DNA from: Mitsuaria sp. WAJ17
GTDB taxonomy: Bacteria; Pseudomonadota; Gammaproteobacteria; Burkholderiales; Burkholderiaceae_C
Length of the DNA: 64,000 nucleotides
Assembly (NCBI RefSeq): GCF_014174515.1
Contig: NZ_JACJUG010000001.1
Coordinates: forward strand, 124,001-188,000
Direction: 5' to 3'
Positions 17,740 to 26,692 of the stretch are shown here, piece by piece. A program made the translations under genes and the position numbers. The notes under the pieces were generated by a model. That model made no database searches and had not been told where the DNA came from. It was given only the letters and a program-made list of their open reading frames with translations. How positions within the stretch are numbered: position 1 is the stretch's first letter; every line of letters starts with the position of its first letter.

Positions 17740-18744
17740 ATGACATGGCTTCGCCCCCTCGCCGGATTTCAGCTGCCCGCCATGGGCCTGGGTTGCATGG
17801 GCATGAGCGAGTTCTACGGCCCCAGCGACGACGAACAGTCGCTGCGCACCCTGCGCGCGGCCTACGATCGCGGCGTGCGGCACTTCGACACGGCCGACAC
17901 CTACGGTTCAGGCCACAACGAGACCCTGCTGGGCCGCTTCCTGGCCGGCCTGGCGCCCGGCGAACGGGCCGGCGTCTGCGTGGCCACCAAGTTCGGCATC
18001 CGCCGCACACCGGGCACCTACGAGCGCCACATCGACAACTCGCCGGACTACGTGAAGAGCGCCTGCGAGGCCAGCCTGCGCCGCCTCGGCATGGACTGCC
18101 TGCCCCTGTTCTACGTGCACCGCCGCGAGCCGGCCGTGCCCATCGAGGCGCTGATGGAGTCCCTGGTGGCCCTCAAGACGGCCGGGAAGATCGCCGCGAT
18201 CGGGCTGTCCGAGGTCTCGGCGGACACCCTGCGCCGTGCCCACGCCGTGCACCCGGTGGCGGCACTGCAGAACGAATACTCGCTATGGGAGCGTGGCGCA
18301 GAAGCGGAAATGCTGCCCCTGTGCCAGGCCCTGGGCGTGGCATTCGTGGCCTACAGCCCCCTGGGCCGGGCCTTGCTGAGCGCCGAGCTGCCGCCCACCG
18401 AGCAGCTGGACGCGAAGGACTTCCGCCGCCAGCTGCCGCGCTTCAGCGGCGAAGCAGGCACTCACAACCGTGCGCTGGTGGCCGAGTTTTCAACCCTGGC
18501 CGAGGGCTGGCAGATGAAGCCGGCGCAGGTGGCCCTGGCCTGGATCCTGAGCCGCCAGCCCCATGCCCATGTGATCCCCGGCATGCGCCGCGAGACCCAT
18601 CTGCAGGCCAACTGGGACGGCGCGCGCCGCACACTGGACGCCGCTCAGCTGGCCCGGCTCGACGCCCTGTTCGCGCCCGAGGCCGTGCAGGGCGCCCGCT
18701 ACACGCCGCAGGGCTATGTGGGCATCGAGTCCCCGCAGCGCTGA
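17740..18744 (+). CDS. Aldo/keto reductase
   Basis: 334-residue NADPH-dependent aldo/keto reductase (AKR13/YakC-like). The start is fixed by AAAGGA ten bases ahead. Catalytic tetrad residues are visible: Asp and Tyr in DTADTYGSGHNE near residue 50, Lys in VATKFGI near 85, and His in PLFYVHR near 125. The C-terminal NADP-binding segment HVIPGMRRETHLQAN is typical. It probably reduces an aldehyde in the cytoplasm and is likely regulated by the divergent LysR protein. Confidence 0.92.
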   Translation: MTWLRPLAGFQLPAMGLGCMGMSEFYGPSDDEQSLRTLRAAYDRGVRHFDTADTYGSGHNETLLGRFLAGLAPGERAGVCVATKFGIRRTPGTYERHIDNSPDYVKSACEASLRRLGMDCLPLFYVHRREPAVPIEALMESLVALKTAGKIAAIGLSEVSADTLRRAHAVHPVAALQNEYSLWERGAEAEMLPLCQALGVAFVAYSPLGRALLSAELPPTEQLDAKDFRRQLPRFSGEAGTHNRALVAEFSTLAEGWQMKPAQVALAWILSRQPHAHVIPGMRRETHLQANWDGARRTLDAAQLARLDALFAPEAVQGARYTPQGYVGIESPQR

Positions 18745-18747
18745 ACC

Positions 18748-19590
18748 TCAGTCGGCCATCACCTCGCCCAGGCGCACCGGGCCGGCCGGCAGCCAGGCGG
18801 GGTTGAACTTCAGCGGCCCCTTGGGGAAGAGCATCACCACCGTGGAGCCCAGCAGGAAGCGGCCCATCTCGGCGCCCTGGGCCAGCTCGATGCGCTGGTT
18901 TTCATAGCGCCACTCGCGCACCTGGCCGGGCCGCGGCGGATTGACCACACCATGCCAGACCGTGGCCATGGAGCCGACGATGGTCGCACCCACCAGCACC
19001 ATCACGAAGCGTTCGCCGTCGGGGCGCTCGAATTCGCACACCACGCGCTCGTTGCGGGCGAACAGGCCCGGCACGCCGCGCGCCGTCACGGGGTTCACCG
19101 AGAACAGGTCGCCCGGCACATGGATCATGCGCAGCAGGCGGCCGGCGCAGGGCATGTGGATGCGGTGGTAGTCCTTGGGACTCAGGTAGATGTTGGCAAA
19201 GTGACCGTCCTCGTAGCGCGCGGCCATGGCGGCGTCGCCGCCCACCAGGGCCGTGGTGCTGAAGTGATGCCCCTTGGCCTGGAAGATCTGGTCGCGCTCG
19301 ATGCGGCCGAACTGGCTGATCGCGCCGTCCACCGGGCACAGAAGCTGGGCCAGGGCCAGCGGGCGGACGCCCGGGCGCAGGGCGCGGGTGAAGAACTCGT
19401 TGAAGGTCGGATAGGCCGCCGGGTCCGGATTGGCCGCCTCGGCCATGTTCACGCCATAGCGCTGGATGAAACGGCGGATCACCGCGGTGGTCAGCCCGCC
19501 CCAGCGTGCGTTGGCCGCACGGCCGGCCAGGGAGGTCAGGGCCTGCTTGGGCAGCAGGTACTGGAACAAGATGGCTAGGCGGTCGGACAC
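18748..19590 (-). CDS. psd: Phosphatidylserine decarboxylase proenzyme
   Basis: 280 residues. The self-cleavage motif FLLGSTVV is near residue 255 (LGST), giving the pyruvoyl alpha chain. The catalytic His segments YHRIHMP and GHHFSTTALV are present. The enzyme makes phosphatidylethanolamine at the inner membrane. It is convergent with the aldo/keto reductase, separated by three bases, and divergent from the sulfur-transfer fusion with a 247 bp gap. Confidence 0.96.
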   Translation of the reverse strand: MSDRLAILFQYLLPKQALTSLAGRAANARWGGLTTAVIRRFIQRYGVNMAEAANPDPAAYPTFNEFFTRALRPGVRPLALAQLLCPVDGAISQFGRIERDQIFQAKGHHFSTTALVGGDAAMAARYEDGHFANIYLSPKDYHRIHMPCAGRLLRMIHVPGDLFSVNPVTARGVPGLFARNERVVCEFERPDGERFVMVLVGATIVGSMATVWHGVVNPPRPGQVREWRYENQRIELAQGAEMGRFLLGSTVVMLFPKGPLKFNPAWLPAGPVRLGEVMAD

Positions 19591-19837
19591 GGCGGATTCC
19601 GGTGAATAAGGCAGGGGGAGTATGGACCTCCTCGTGCGCCACAGTGCAAGAGCAGAGCAGGCGCGGCGCCGGGGAGCGGGCCGGATTGTAGGAGCCCCGC
19701 CACCCGGCTGCGGCCCGCTGGAGAGCCCTCTCCAGGACGGTAGCGTGACCCTGCCGCCAACTGACCCATGTCAAGCCGGCCGCGCTTCGCGGAGAATCGG
19801 TGCCCATCGCCTCCGGCCCCGCCTTGCTCACGTGCCC

Positions 19838-22093
19838 ATGGAAATCTATCTCGACGCCAACGCCACCACGCCCGTCCTGCCTCAGGCCCGTGCCGCCGCC
19901 CTGGCCGCCATGAGCGAGGATTTCGGCAATCCCAGCAGCATCCACAGCACCGGGCTCAAGGCGCGTGCGCTGATGGACGCCGTGCGGGCCCGCGCCCAGC
20001 GCCTGCTGGGGGCCGGGGCCGGCCAACTGCTCTTCACCAGCGGCGCCACCGAGGGCATCCAGACGGCGGTGCTGTCGGCCCTGCGTGCCTTGCGCACCCG
20101 GCGTGAGGCGGGCGAGACCATCGGCAGCCTGCTGCTGTACGGCGCCACCGAGCACAAGGCTGTGCCCGAGGCGCTCAAGCACTGGAACGAGCTGCTGGGC
20201 CTGGGCCTGGAGGTGCGCGCCATCCCCGTGGACCGCAACGGCCGCCACGACCTTGCCTGGCTCAGCCTGCAGGCGCCGCGCGCCGGCCTGGTCTGCACCA
20301 TGGCCGCCAACAACGAGACCGGCGTGGTCAGCGACCTCGACGGCATCGAGCAGGCCTTGGGTACCAGCCGGACCTTCTGGATGGTGGACGGCGTGCAGGG
20401 TCTGGGCAAGCTGGAGATGCGCCTGGCCAGCCGCCGCATCGACTACGCCCCCTTCAGCGGCCACAAGCTCTATGCGCCCAAGGGCATTGGCCTGCTCTAT
20501 GTGCGTGAGGGCGCGCCGGTAACGCCCCTGCTGGCCGGCGGCGGCCAGGAAGGCGCGCTGCGTTCTGGCACCGAGAACATGAGCGGCATCGCCGCCCTGG
20601 GCGCGGTGCTCGCGGCCCTGGAAGACGGTCAGACCTTCCGCGACAGCGCCACGCTCACCCGCTACCGCGACCGCCTGGCCGAGACCCTGCTGCAGGCCTT
20701 CCCCGGCCTGGTCTTCAATGCCCCGCTGGACCTGAGCCTGCCGACCACCCTGAATTTCGCCGTGCCCGGCCTCAGCTCCAAGCTGCTGCTGGACCTCTTC
20801 GACGCGGCCGATGTGCGTGTCAGCGGGGGCTCGGCCTGCAGCGCGGCCAAGGCCCAGCCCAGCTTCGTGCTGCAGGCCATGGGCCTGCCTGAGTGGCAGA
20901 CGGCAGCCGCGGTTCGCCTGTCCTTCGGCCCTGCGGTGGATGAGCAGCTGATCGTCGAGGCCTGCGCCCGCATCCAGGCCTGCGGCGAGTCCCTGCGCGA
21001 GAGCTGCCTCACCGGCACCGTGGCCCACGAAGGCACGCCGCTGACCCCCATCACCCGATATGTGGTGGATGGCGCCTGCTGCTGGCTGCTGGCCGATCCG
21101 GCGAGCCGCACGGCCATCGTCATCGACCCCCTGCCCGAGCTGAACGAGCGCCTGGAGCGCCTGCTGCGCTGCCAGGACTACCGCCTGCTGGCCGTGCTGG
21201 ACACCCACAGCCACGGCGACCATGCCTCCTCCGGCCAGGCCCTGCGCGAGGCCCTGCCGGACCGCCTGCTGCATGCCGAGATCGATGCCCTGGGCTGGCC
21301 GCTGGGCATCGACACCCTGCATCTGGGAAGCCAGACCCTGCGCCGCCTGTCCCTGCCCGGCCACACGGCGGACTCCACGGCCTACCTGCTCGGCCAAGGC
21401 AGCCAGGTGCGCGTGGCCTTCGTGGGCGACACCGTCATGCCCGGAGCTCTGGGCCGCACCGATTTCCCGGTCAGCGAACCCCTGGCCCTGCGCGACTCCC
21501 TGCGCCGCCTGGCCGACACCCTGCAGCCCGGCACCCTGCTGGCCCCGGGCCATGACTACGAGAATCGTTTCGCCACGACGCTGGGCATCGAGGCCGCCCA
21601 CCAGCCCCTGCTGGCCGGCGCGCTCAACGGCAGCATGGACGCCCTGGGCCTGGCCTGCGCCAAGGCCGAGTTCGAACGCGGCCTTGGCCTGACCGAATAC
21701 CAGACCATGGCCTGCGGCGCCCGCGTCTGCAGCGGCCCGGAGGCCGCGCCGGATCTGGACGCCCGAGGCCTGCGCCAGCTGCTTCGCCAGCATCCCGAGG
21801 CCCTGCTGGTGGACGTGCGCGAGCCCTACGAGCAGCGCCTGAGCCTGCTGCCTGAGCTGGGCGAGGTGCAGCTGCAGGCGGTGCCGCTGTCCATCCTCGT
21901 GGACCACCTGCCGCAATGGCTGGCACTGCCGGCCGAGACGCCGGTGGTCTTCTTCTGCCGCAGCGGCAACCGCAGCGAGCAGGCCGCCCGCGCCCTGCGG
22001 CGCCTGGGCCACGAGGCCGCCTACACCCTGGCCGGCGGCCTGGCCCTGTGGCCGCAGTGCGAGCCGGGGCTGGAGGCGGCGCTTTACGTCTGA
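19838..22093 (+). CDS. Three-domain fusion: cysteine desulfurase + persulfide dioxygenase-like MBL + rhodanese
   Basis: 751 residues. Residues 1-~385 are a NifS/IscS-type desulfurase (PLP Lys in SGHKLYAP near 208, catalytic Cys in SGGSACSA near 332). Residues ~393-~625 are a metallo-beta-lactamase fold of the glyoxalase II/ETHE1 kind (THSHGDHASS, LPGHTADST, VGDTVMPG, APGHDYE). Residues ~640-751 are a rhodanese with catalytic Cys in FFCRSGNRS. The three activities form a chain: free sulfane sulfur from Cys, oxidise persulfide, move sulfane sulfur. The start at 19838 is where the desulfurase fold begins; no strong ribosome site. Substrate channelling is inference. Confidence 0.9.
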   Translation: MEIYLDANATTPVLPQARAAALAAMSEDFGNPSSIHSTGLKARALMDAVRARAQRLLGAGAGQLLFTSGATEGIQTAVLSALRALRTRREAGETIGSLLLYGATEHKAVPEALKHWNELLGLGLEVRAIPVDRNGRHDLAWLSLQAPRAGLVCTMAANNETGVVSDLDGIEQALGTSRTFWMVDGVQGLGKLEMRLASRRIDYAPFSGHKLYAPKGIGLLYVREGAPVTPLLAGGGQEGALRSGTENMSGIAALGAVLAALEDGQTFRDSATLTRYRDRLAETLLQAFPGLVFNAPLDLSLPTTLNFAVPGLSSKLLLDLFDAADVRVSGGSACSAAKAQPSFVLQAMGLPEWQTAAAVRLSFGPAVDEQLIVEACARIQACGESLRESCLTGTVAHEGTPLTPITRYVVDGACCWLLADPASRTAIVIDPLPELNERLERLLRCQDYRLLAVLDTHSHGDHASSGQALREALPDRLLHAEIDALGWPLGIDTLHLGSQTLRRLSLPGHTADSTAYLLGQGSQVRVAFVGDTVMPGALGRTDFPVSEPLALRDSLRRLADTLQPGTLLAPGHDYENRFATTLGIEAAHQPLLAGALNGSMDALGLACAKAEFERGLGLTEYQTMACGARVCSGPEAAPDLDARGLRQLLRQHPEALLVDVREPYEQRLSLLPELGEVQLQAVPLSILVDHLPQWLALPAETPVVFFCRSGNRSEQAARALRRLGHEAAYTLAGGLALWPQCEPGLEAALYV

Positions 22094-22124
22094 GCGACAC
22101 CTGTCCGCCGGCCGGGTCGCCAGG

Positions 22125-22137
22125 CAAGACCTGACCC
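22125..22137 (-). repeat. Dispersed 13-mer copy 4 (intergenic)
   Basis: Exact copy 32 bases after the sulfur-transfer fusion gene. Confidence 0.8.
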
Positions 22138-22164
22138 TCGGCTCCCCCTTGGGCGTCCGCAGCT

Positions 22165-22293
22165 TCAGGAGGACCGGCGCTCTAGCCGCCTTCCCAACCA
22201 CAGCAGCGCCGGCACCGACAGTCCCAGGGCCGCCCAGCTGAGCACCAGCGTCCAGGCCTGCGCCGCCAGCAGTAGGCGGCCCAGGGGTACCAT
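22165..22293 (-). pseudogene. Short membrane ORF, probably 3' remnant of a membrane protein gene
   Basis: 42-codon ORF from ATG at 22293, encoding one hydrophobic helix (WTLVLSWAALGLSVPALLWL) and a basic tail. Its ATG overlaps the stop of the VOC remnant (TGATG). Either the tail of a lost membrane protein brought next to the remnant by deletion, or a real small protein. I favour a remnant because its neighbour is broken. Confidence 0.4.
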
Positions 22294-22400
22294 CAATCAG
22301 CTGGAAGCTGTCCCGACTCAGCAGGGCCCATTACCTCGCGGTAGAAGTCCATGGACCTGGTCAGCTCGGGGGCGGCCAGCAGGACGCGGGTCTGGGTGAG
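22293..22400 (-). pseudogene. VOC/glyoxalase N-terminal remnant
   Basis: About 35 codons encoding RVLLAAPELTRSMDFYREVM, the unmistakable beginning of a VOC protein, with no start codon upstream in frame and a stop where the fold has barely begun. The rest of the gene is missing, so this is a deletion scar. The stretch 22094-22466 otherwise holds only a dispersed 13-mer (22125) and the small membrane ORF. Confidence 0.55.
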
Positions 22401-22466
22401 GGGTACGGGTCCTGTTCATATGGGCTTCGCTCCAGCGTCTCGCAGGGGAAGGGGCCGAAGGCGTGC

Positions 22467-23957
22467 TCAATGCGCCTCGCGGCGGCCGGTCTGCCCATAG
22501 AGCTGCAGCTGCGGGTCCGAGAGCTCGCCCTCGAAGCTGGCGCGCACGCGGGTCGCAGGATGGATGAAGTCGCGGGGCCCGCCCTCGACGGGCGCCATGG
22601 CATAGCGATCGCCATTGGGAAACACCAGGGTCAAGGCGTCCTTCTCGTAGACCACAGAAATCCTCCATCCCTGCTCGGCAAACACATAGCGGCCCGCCAG
22701 AGCTCGCAGCGTGGCCTCCGGCTGCACGGCCCTGACGACCTGCAGCTCGCGGAACACTGGCCAGCCATAGGTGCGCGAAACGGCGCCCAGGAACTCCAGA
22801 CCCAGGTCCATGCCACCATCGCCGTTGCTCATGAATACCGCGCCATCGCCGGTATCCAGGTTGAGGGTCATGCCCACGCGGTAGCCCAAGGTGCCGCCGT
22901 AGTGGGTGATAAAGCGCTGGTTCCCCTCGCTCGACAAGCGAAAGCCATAGACATGGCCCTCAGAGGGCTCGGACATCAGCTCACGGACCAGAGCCGCACT
23001 GAAGACCCGGCTCTCGCCGCGATAGCCCTTGCCGATCTCGATCAGGAAGGTCGCCATGTCGCTGGGGGTAGCCCACAGGCCCGCAGCGGCCTGTTCGGGA
23101 TGGTTGTGCCAGGCGCCGGGCACCTCGCTCCCGTCGGACCGATGCCCATGCGCCGCCCGGGCCTTGCCGGCCTTGGGCAGCGGCTGCGTGAAGTCCGCCT
23201 GTCTCATACCGGCCGGTGCGAGCAGCCATTCGCGCATGAGGCGCTCGAAGGGCTGCCCCAGGCGGTCCTGCAGCGCGATCTCCGCCACGGTATAACCGCC
23301 ACCGGAGTAGCGCAGGGCCGTCCCTGGTGCGAGCTGCACCTCCACCTTGCGTGCATTGCTGGGCAGCGTGCCGTTCACGGTCTGCAGATCGCTGGGCAAG
23401 ACCTGACCCTGCGCATAGCCGTCATAGCCGCCGGGCGTGATGCCAGCGGTATGCCTCAGGAGGTGGCGCAGCGTGACGGGATTGGCTTCGGTCTGCGCGC
23501 CGGGCGGCAAGTGGTAGGACTTCAGCAGGGCATTGACGTCGGCATCGAGGTCGATCAGACCGCGCTCCTTCATGCGCAGCGCGGCCAGCACCGTCACCGG
23601 CTTGGCCAGCGATCCCGCCTGGAACAACGTGTTGCAGGCCACGGCAGGCCCGCCGCGCCAGCGCTCGCCCCAAGCTGCACTCCAGTCCATGCGGCCCTGA
23701 TGGATCACCGCGACGGACAGAGCCGGCACCCGATGCCCCGCCATGCGCTGCGTCACCTCCGCGGGCCTGCCCTCGCCGGCGAACACCACGGACGGCAGCA
23801 GACCCTGTTCGACCCGGGCCCGGCGCACCTTGCCCTCCGGCCCCGCCACGCAGGGCCAGCCGGCACGACTGTCTGTCGGTTGTTGTGGAAAGGCCTGGCT
23901 GCTGGTGCAGATGACGCTGAAGAGCAGCAGCAGGAGAATTCTGGAGACATCAGGCAT
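22467..23957 (-). CDS. Exported serine beta-lactamase/DD-peptidase-like hydrolase
   Basis: 496 residues with a signal peptide (ILLLLLFSVICTSSQA). Class C-like beta-lactamase/transpeptidase fold: the nucleophile Ser is in AGSLAKP near residue 116 (SxxK), the second motif is YSGGGY near 215, and the third is HYGGTLGY near 335. A C-terminal beta-barrel-like extension of ~110 residues follows. It probably acts on peptidoglycan fragments, D-peptides or esters in the periplasm; resistance is not implied. It contains a dispersed 13-mer at 23397. Confidence 0.88.
   Translation of the reverse strand: MPDVSRILLLLLFSVICTSSQAFPQQPTDSRAGWPCVAGPEGKVRRARVEQGLLPSVVFAGEGRPAEVTQRMAGHRVPALSVAVIHQGRMDWSAAWGERWRGGPAVACNTLFQAGSLAKPVTVLAALRMKERGLIDLDADVNALLKSYHLPPGAQTEANPVTLRHLLRHTAGITPGGYDGYAQGQVLPSDLQTVNGTLPSNARKVEVQLAPGTALRYSGGGYTVAEIALQDRLGQPFERLMREWLLAPAGMRQADFTQPLPKAGKARAAHGHRSDGSEVPGAWHNHPEQAAAGLWATPSDMATFLIEIGKGYRGESRVFSAALVRELMSEPSEGHVYGFRLSSEGNQRFITHYGGTLGYRVGMTLNLDTGDGAVFMSNGDGGMDLGLEFLGAVSRTYGWPVFRELQVVRAVQPEATLRALAGRYVFAEQGWRISVVYEKDALTLVFPNGDRYAMAPVEGGPRDFIHPATRVRASFEGELSDPQLQLYGQTGRREAH
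23397..23409 (-). repeat. Dispersed 13-mer copy 5 (in beta-lactamase-like gene)
   Basis: Exact copy, coding GQVL on the minus strand. Confidence 0.8.
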
Positions 23958-24029
23958 TCAGGGCCCCTTCTTGCGTTACAAACGGGCAGCAGACATCCTG
24001 CCCTGGTTTACTCATCAATGATGAGAGCC

Positions 24030-24413
24030 CTAGCACCCCGCCGGCGGCTCCCACAGCTCCACCTTATTGCCCTCCGGGTCCATCACCCAGCCGAACTTGC
24101 CGTACTCGGACTCATCGACCTTGTCCTCCACCTGGCAGCCCTCGGCGCGCAGGGCAGCCAGCAGGGCGTGCAGGTCGGCCACGCGCAGGTTCATCATGAA
24201 GGGTGCGGTGCTGGGGGCGAAATAGCCGCTATCGGCAGCGAAGGGGCTCCAGTTGGTGGTGCCCTCGGCGCCGGCGGGATCGTCGGACCAGCGGAACACC
24301 ACGCCGCCCCAAGGCTCCACCTTCATGCCCAGGTGGCGTTCATACCAGGCCGCCAGGGCCTTGGGGTCCTGTGCCTTGAAGAAGAGGCCACCGAGGCCGG
24401 TCACTCGTTTCAT
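24030..24413 (-). CDS. VOC-family protein (glyoxalase/bleomycin-resistance fold)
   Basis: 127 residues from Met at 24413, chosen because AAAGGAG lies eight bases ahead. Motifs: GLFFKAQDPKALAAWYERHL at the start and VMDPEGNKVELWEPP at the end. Substrate unknown. First of a minus-strand series that continues to the right with SRPBCC, membrane hydrolase and GFA genes. Confidence 0.87.
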   Translation of the reverse strand: MKRVTGLGGLFFKAQDPKALAAWYERHLGMKVEPWGGVVFRWSDDPAGAEGTTNWSPFAADSGYFAPSTAPFMMNLRVADLHALLAALRAEGCQVEDKVDESEYGKFGWVMDPEGNKVELWEPPAGC

Positions 24414-24479
24414 CGCAATGCTCCTTTGCAGGGTCAGGGGTAGCGTGGCCGCTGGGCTCACGCAGGAATCGGCCGGATC

Positions 24480-24911
24480 CTAGGCAGGATCGGCACCGGA
24501 CGCCAGCTCGGCGGCCAGGCGGTCCAGGTTCTGTTCATTGGCCGGTTCGACGATGGCGCGCACCGCCGCCGCCGCCTGGGGGTCGTCGATGACCTGCAGC
24601 CAGTCCACCAGTGTGCCCTGGCCCTGCGGCTGCAGACCCATGCTCAGCTCGAAGAAGGGCGCGCAGACATGACGCAGCTTCACCAGGTCAGGCGCGATGT
24701 GCAGGAACTCCGACACATTGGGATAGTCCCGCCCGTCCGGCCCGCGCATGGTGAACTGCCAGCGCCCGCCGACGCGGAAGTCGAAATGCTGGAAGCTGTT
24801 GCGAAAGCCCGCCGGGCCCCACCAGCGCGCCAGGCGTGCAGGGTCGGCAACTGCAGCGAAGACCTGCGCGGGCGTGGCTGGAATCAGGCGCTGATGATGG
24901 AACGATGTCAT
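24480..24911 (-). CDS. SRPBCC/AHSA1-family protein
   Basis: 143 residues. It begins TSFHHQRLIPATPAQVFAAV and carries ARWWGPAGF and GGRWQFTMRGPDG, standard for activator-of-Hsp90-like START-fold proteins that bind hydrophobic ligands. Its ATG overlaps the stop of the upstream broken hydrolase gene. Function unknown beyond the fold. Confidence 0.88.
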   Translation of the reverse strand: MTSFHHQRLIPATPAQVFAAVADPARLARWWGPAGFRNSFQHFDFRVGGRWQFTMRGPDGRDYPNVSEFLHIAPDLVKLRHVCAPFFELSMGLQPQGQGTLVDWLQVIDDPQAAAAVRAIVEPANEQNLDRLAAELASGADPA

Positions 24912-25445
24912 CGTGAGGTCCTCGAAACACGCCGGCGCCAGCACCAGCCGGACAGGCCCAGCAGGGCGGCCGGCGCCCAGAACCAGCGCAGTTCGCTGAG
25001 TATCACCGCCCCGCCCTGCGACGTGAAGAAGCGGCGCAGGCTCTGAGGCGAGGCCTCGATGGGGCGCTCGGGCCACCACAGGCGCTCCTCGCTGAAGGGC
25101 CACCAGAGCGCGACGCCATGACCGCCGTTCGTGGCCATGTCCAGCAGGCCATGCAAGGCCGCGCAGGCGGCGACGAAGAGCGCGGCGGCCCAGCGACCGC
25201 AGCGCAGCCCAGGTGCCACTCCTGCCGCGAGCAGGCCCATCAAGGCAGCGATCAGCAGGGAATGACTGGCCCCTCGATGGCCCAGGCCGGATTCGTAGGC
25301 GATGCCCAGGCGAAGGCCCAGGGCATCGGCATCCGGAATGATGGCCGCAACGATGCGCCACCAGTAGCCGGGGCGGCACGCGGGCCGGCCCCAGGGCCAG
25401 GGCAAGCACCAGGGGCACCGCGGGGTGGGAGAGCGCGGAAGGCAT
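24908..25445 (-). pseudogene. Membrane-bound metal-dependent hydrolase (YdjM/DUF457 type), frameshifted
   Basis: The start MPSALSHPAVPLVLALALG at 25445 is the family N-terminus, but its frame fails. The rest of the fold (IPDADALGLRLGI, GHRGASHSL, ALHGLLDMATNG) continues in another frame to 24908. The change of frame falls near 25350-25367. Four or so membrane helices and the His/Asp metal-site residues remain. Either a recent pseudogene or a sequencing error; neighbours are also broken. Confidence 0.7.
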
Positions 25446-25451
25446 CGCGCC

Positions 25452-25779
25452 TCAACGCCACCAGATGTGCAGGATCAGCAGATCCAATGCCCCCCAGGCG
25501 CCGGCGCGTTTGGGAGGGGGGACAGACAGCGGTGGCCTCGCCTGCAGGGGTCGCCGATGCACGTCCCAGGCCCGCGATCCAGGGCAACACCGACTGCAAG
25601 GCCAGGGCCGCCATGCCTGCGCACAGGGCCAGCAGGATCGCCAGCACAAGCCAGCCGTCCGCGGGCGGCTCAGACGTCCAACTGCAGGCCCCACAGGCGG
25701 GGCAGGCCAGCGACCTGCGGGCCTGCCACTTGTCGGACCAGGTGAAGGCGTCGTGCCGACAGTCAGGGCATCAGTACAT
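25452..25779 (-). pseudogene. Zinc-ribbon membrane protein with internal stop and frameshift
   Basis: The reading MY-stop-CPDCRHDAFTW shows an in-frame TGA at 25771-25773 just before a CPDC...CPAC zinc ribbon. One membrane helix follows (WLVLAILLALCAGMAALAL). Near 25510-25490 the frame changes, after which WGALDLLILHIWWR and a stop follow. Two independent lesions argue for a real pseudogene. The intact relative would be a ~105-residue zinc-ribbon membrane protein of unknown role. Confidence 0.55.
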
Positions 25780-26248
25780 GGCAATGATCATCGTCCCGGG
25801 ATCGGGTGCCACCGGCATCGAATGGGCGCGGGAGGGGCTCGACACCCGTGTTGCCCCCGAAACAGGGCGCCGAGGCCGGCAGGCTGTACCAGGGCGCCTT
25901 GTGGCTGGTGAAGTACTCGCCGCTGGGTGCCGGCACGTCTGCATCGGCCATCACACCGGCTGGCAGGCCGGCGATATGTTGGCAGCGTGCGTCGCGTGTC
26001 AGCACATGAGTGCCGCAGTGGCGGCAGAAGAGCCGCTGCAGATTCGGCGTCGGCCGGTAGCTGACGAGCTCGGCCTCGCCCTGCACCAGCAAGACCTCCA
26101 CGGGCACGCTGAGCCAGGTGGTGAAGGCGGCGCCGCTCAGCCGCCGGCACAGGCCGCAATGGCAGTTGATCGGGGGGCGCAGGGTGCCCCGGATCTGCAG
26201 CACGACCGCACCACAGTGACAGCCGCCGCCGGCTGGCGTCGCGGCCAT
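25763..26248 (-). CDS. GFA-family zinc protein, second copy
   Basis: 161 residues with GGCHCGAVVLQ, CHCGLCRRLSG and CRHCGTHV, the three zinc-ligand motifs of the glutathione-dependent formaldehyde-activating family. Intact, unlike the genes on both sides. Its last bases overlap the start of the broken zinc-ribbon gene. Reaction unknown; a paralogue of the gene at 1431. Confidence 0.85.
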   Translation of the reverse strand: MAATPAGGGCHCGAVVLQIRGTLRPPINCHCGLCRRLSGAAFTTWLSVPVEVLLVQGEAELVSYRPTPNLQRLFCRHCGTHVLTRDARCQHIAGLPAGVMADADVPAPSGEYFTSHKAPWYSLPASAPCFGGNTGVEPLPRPFDAGGTRSRDDDHCHVLMP

Positions 26249-26265
26249 GGCGGGTCCTTGGCTTG

Positions 26266-26278
26266 GGGTCAGGTCTTG
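26266..26278 (+). repeat. Dispersed 13-mer copy 6 (end of broken membrane gene)
   Basis: Exact copy that supplies the stop codon of the frameshifted membrane gene. Confidence 0.8.
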
Positions 26279-26669
26279 CATGAGCATGAGATCCGGAAAG
26301 CCTGGGCCAGGCCCAGCCCGGCCAGGCCCCACACCAATGCCGCCGTCACCTCGAAGGTGGACAGCAGGGCCGGATGCCACCAGGCCAGTGGAATCAGGAG
26401 CAGCGCGCGCAGCAGGCACACCGCCGCCATCGCAGCCAGGCCGGTGCGCAGCAGGGGCAGACGGCGCAGCCAGCCCAGCGCCGATGCGGCATAGAGGCCG
26501 CACAGCCCCATGGCTGCGGCGATGAGCAGGGTGCTCGCGGGGCCAGCAAGGTACCGGCCTCGGCTGAGCGCACGACGGCGACCCGCTCCACCCGTTCGGG
26601 GTCACTGAAGTGCTCGCGTAGCACATCGATCGCCCGGTAGTCCTCGGCGAAGGCCTCGCCAAAGGCCAC
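26269..26669 (-). pseudogene. Membrane protein gene split by a frameshift
   Basis: A GTG-initiated 5' part (AFGEAFAEDYRAIDVLREHF) loses frame near 26545. A second frame continues ASTLLIAAAMGLCGLYAASALG and three more helices to a stop supplied by the dispersed 13-mer at 26266. The joined product would be ~130 residues with four helices. I do not recognise the family; the split itself is fairly clear from the change in hydrophobic pattern. Confidence 0.45.
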
Positions 26670-26692
26670 GGCCTGCGAGGTGCGCTGCCTCT

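Noticed and set aside
18902..22201. 1099-codon open frame on the minus strand
   Set aside because: It overlaps psd and lies opposite the sulfur-transfer fusion, which has clear catalytic motifs; the product is Gln/Gly/Ala-rich shadow coding typical of GC-rich DNA.
25345..25370. Programmed frameshift in the membrane hydrolase
   Set aside because: No slippery heptamer or downstream structure seen; neighbouring genes are also damaged.
25771..25773. TGA as selenocysteine in the zinc-ribbon gene
   Set aside because: No SECIS-like hairpin and a second frame lesion downstream; a nonsense mutation is simpler.
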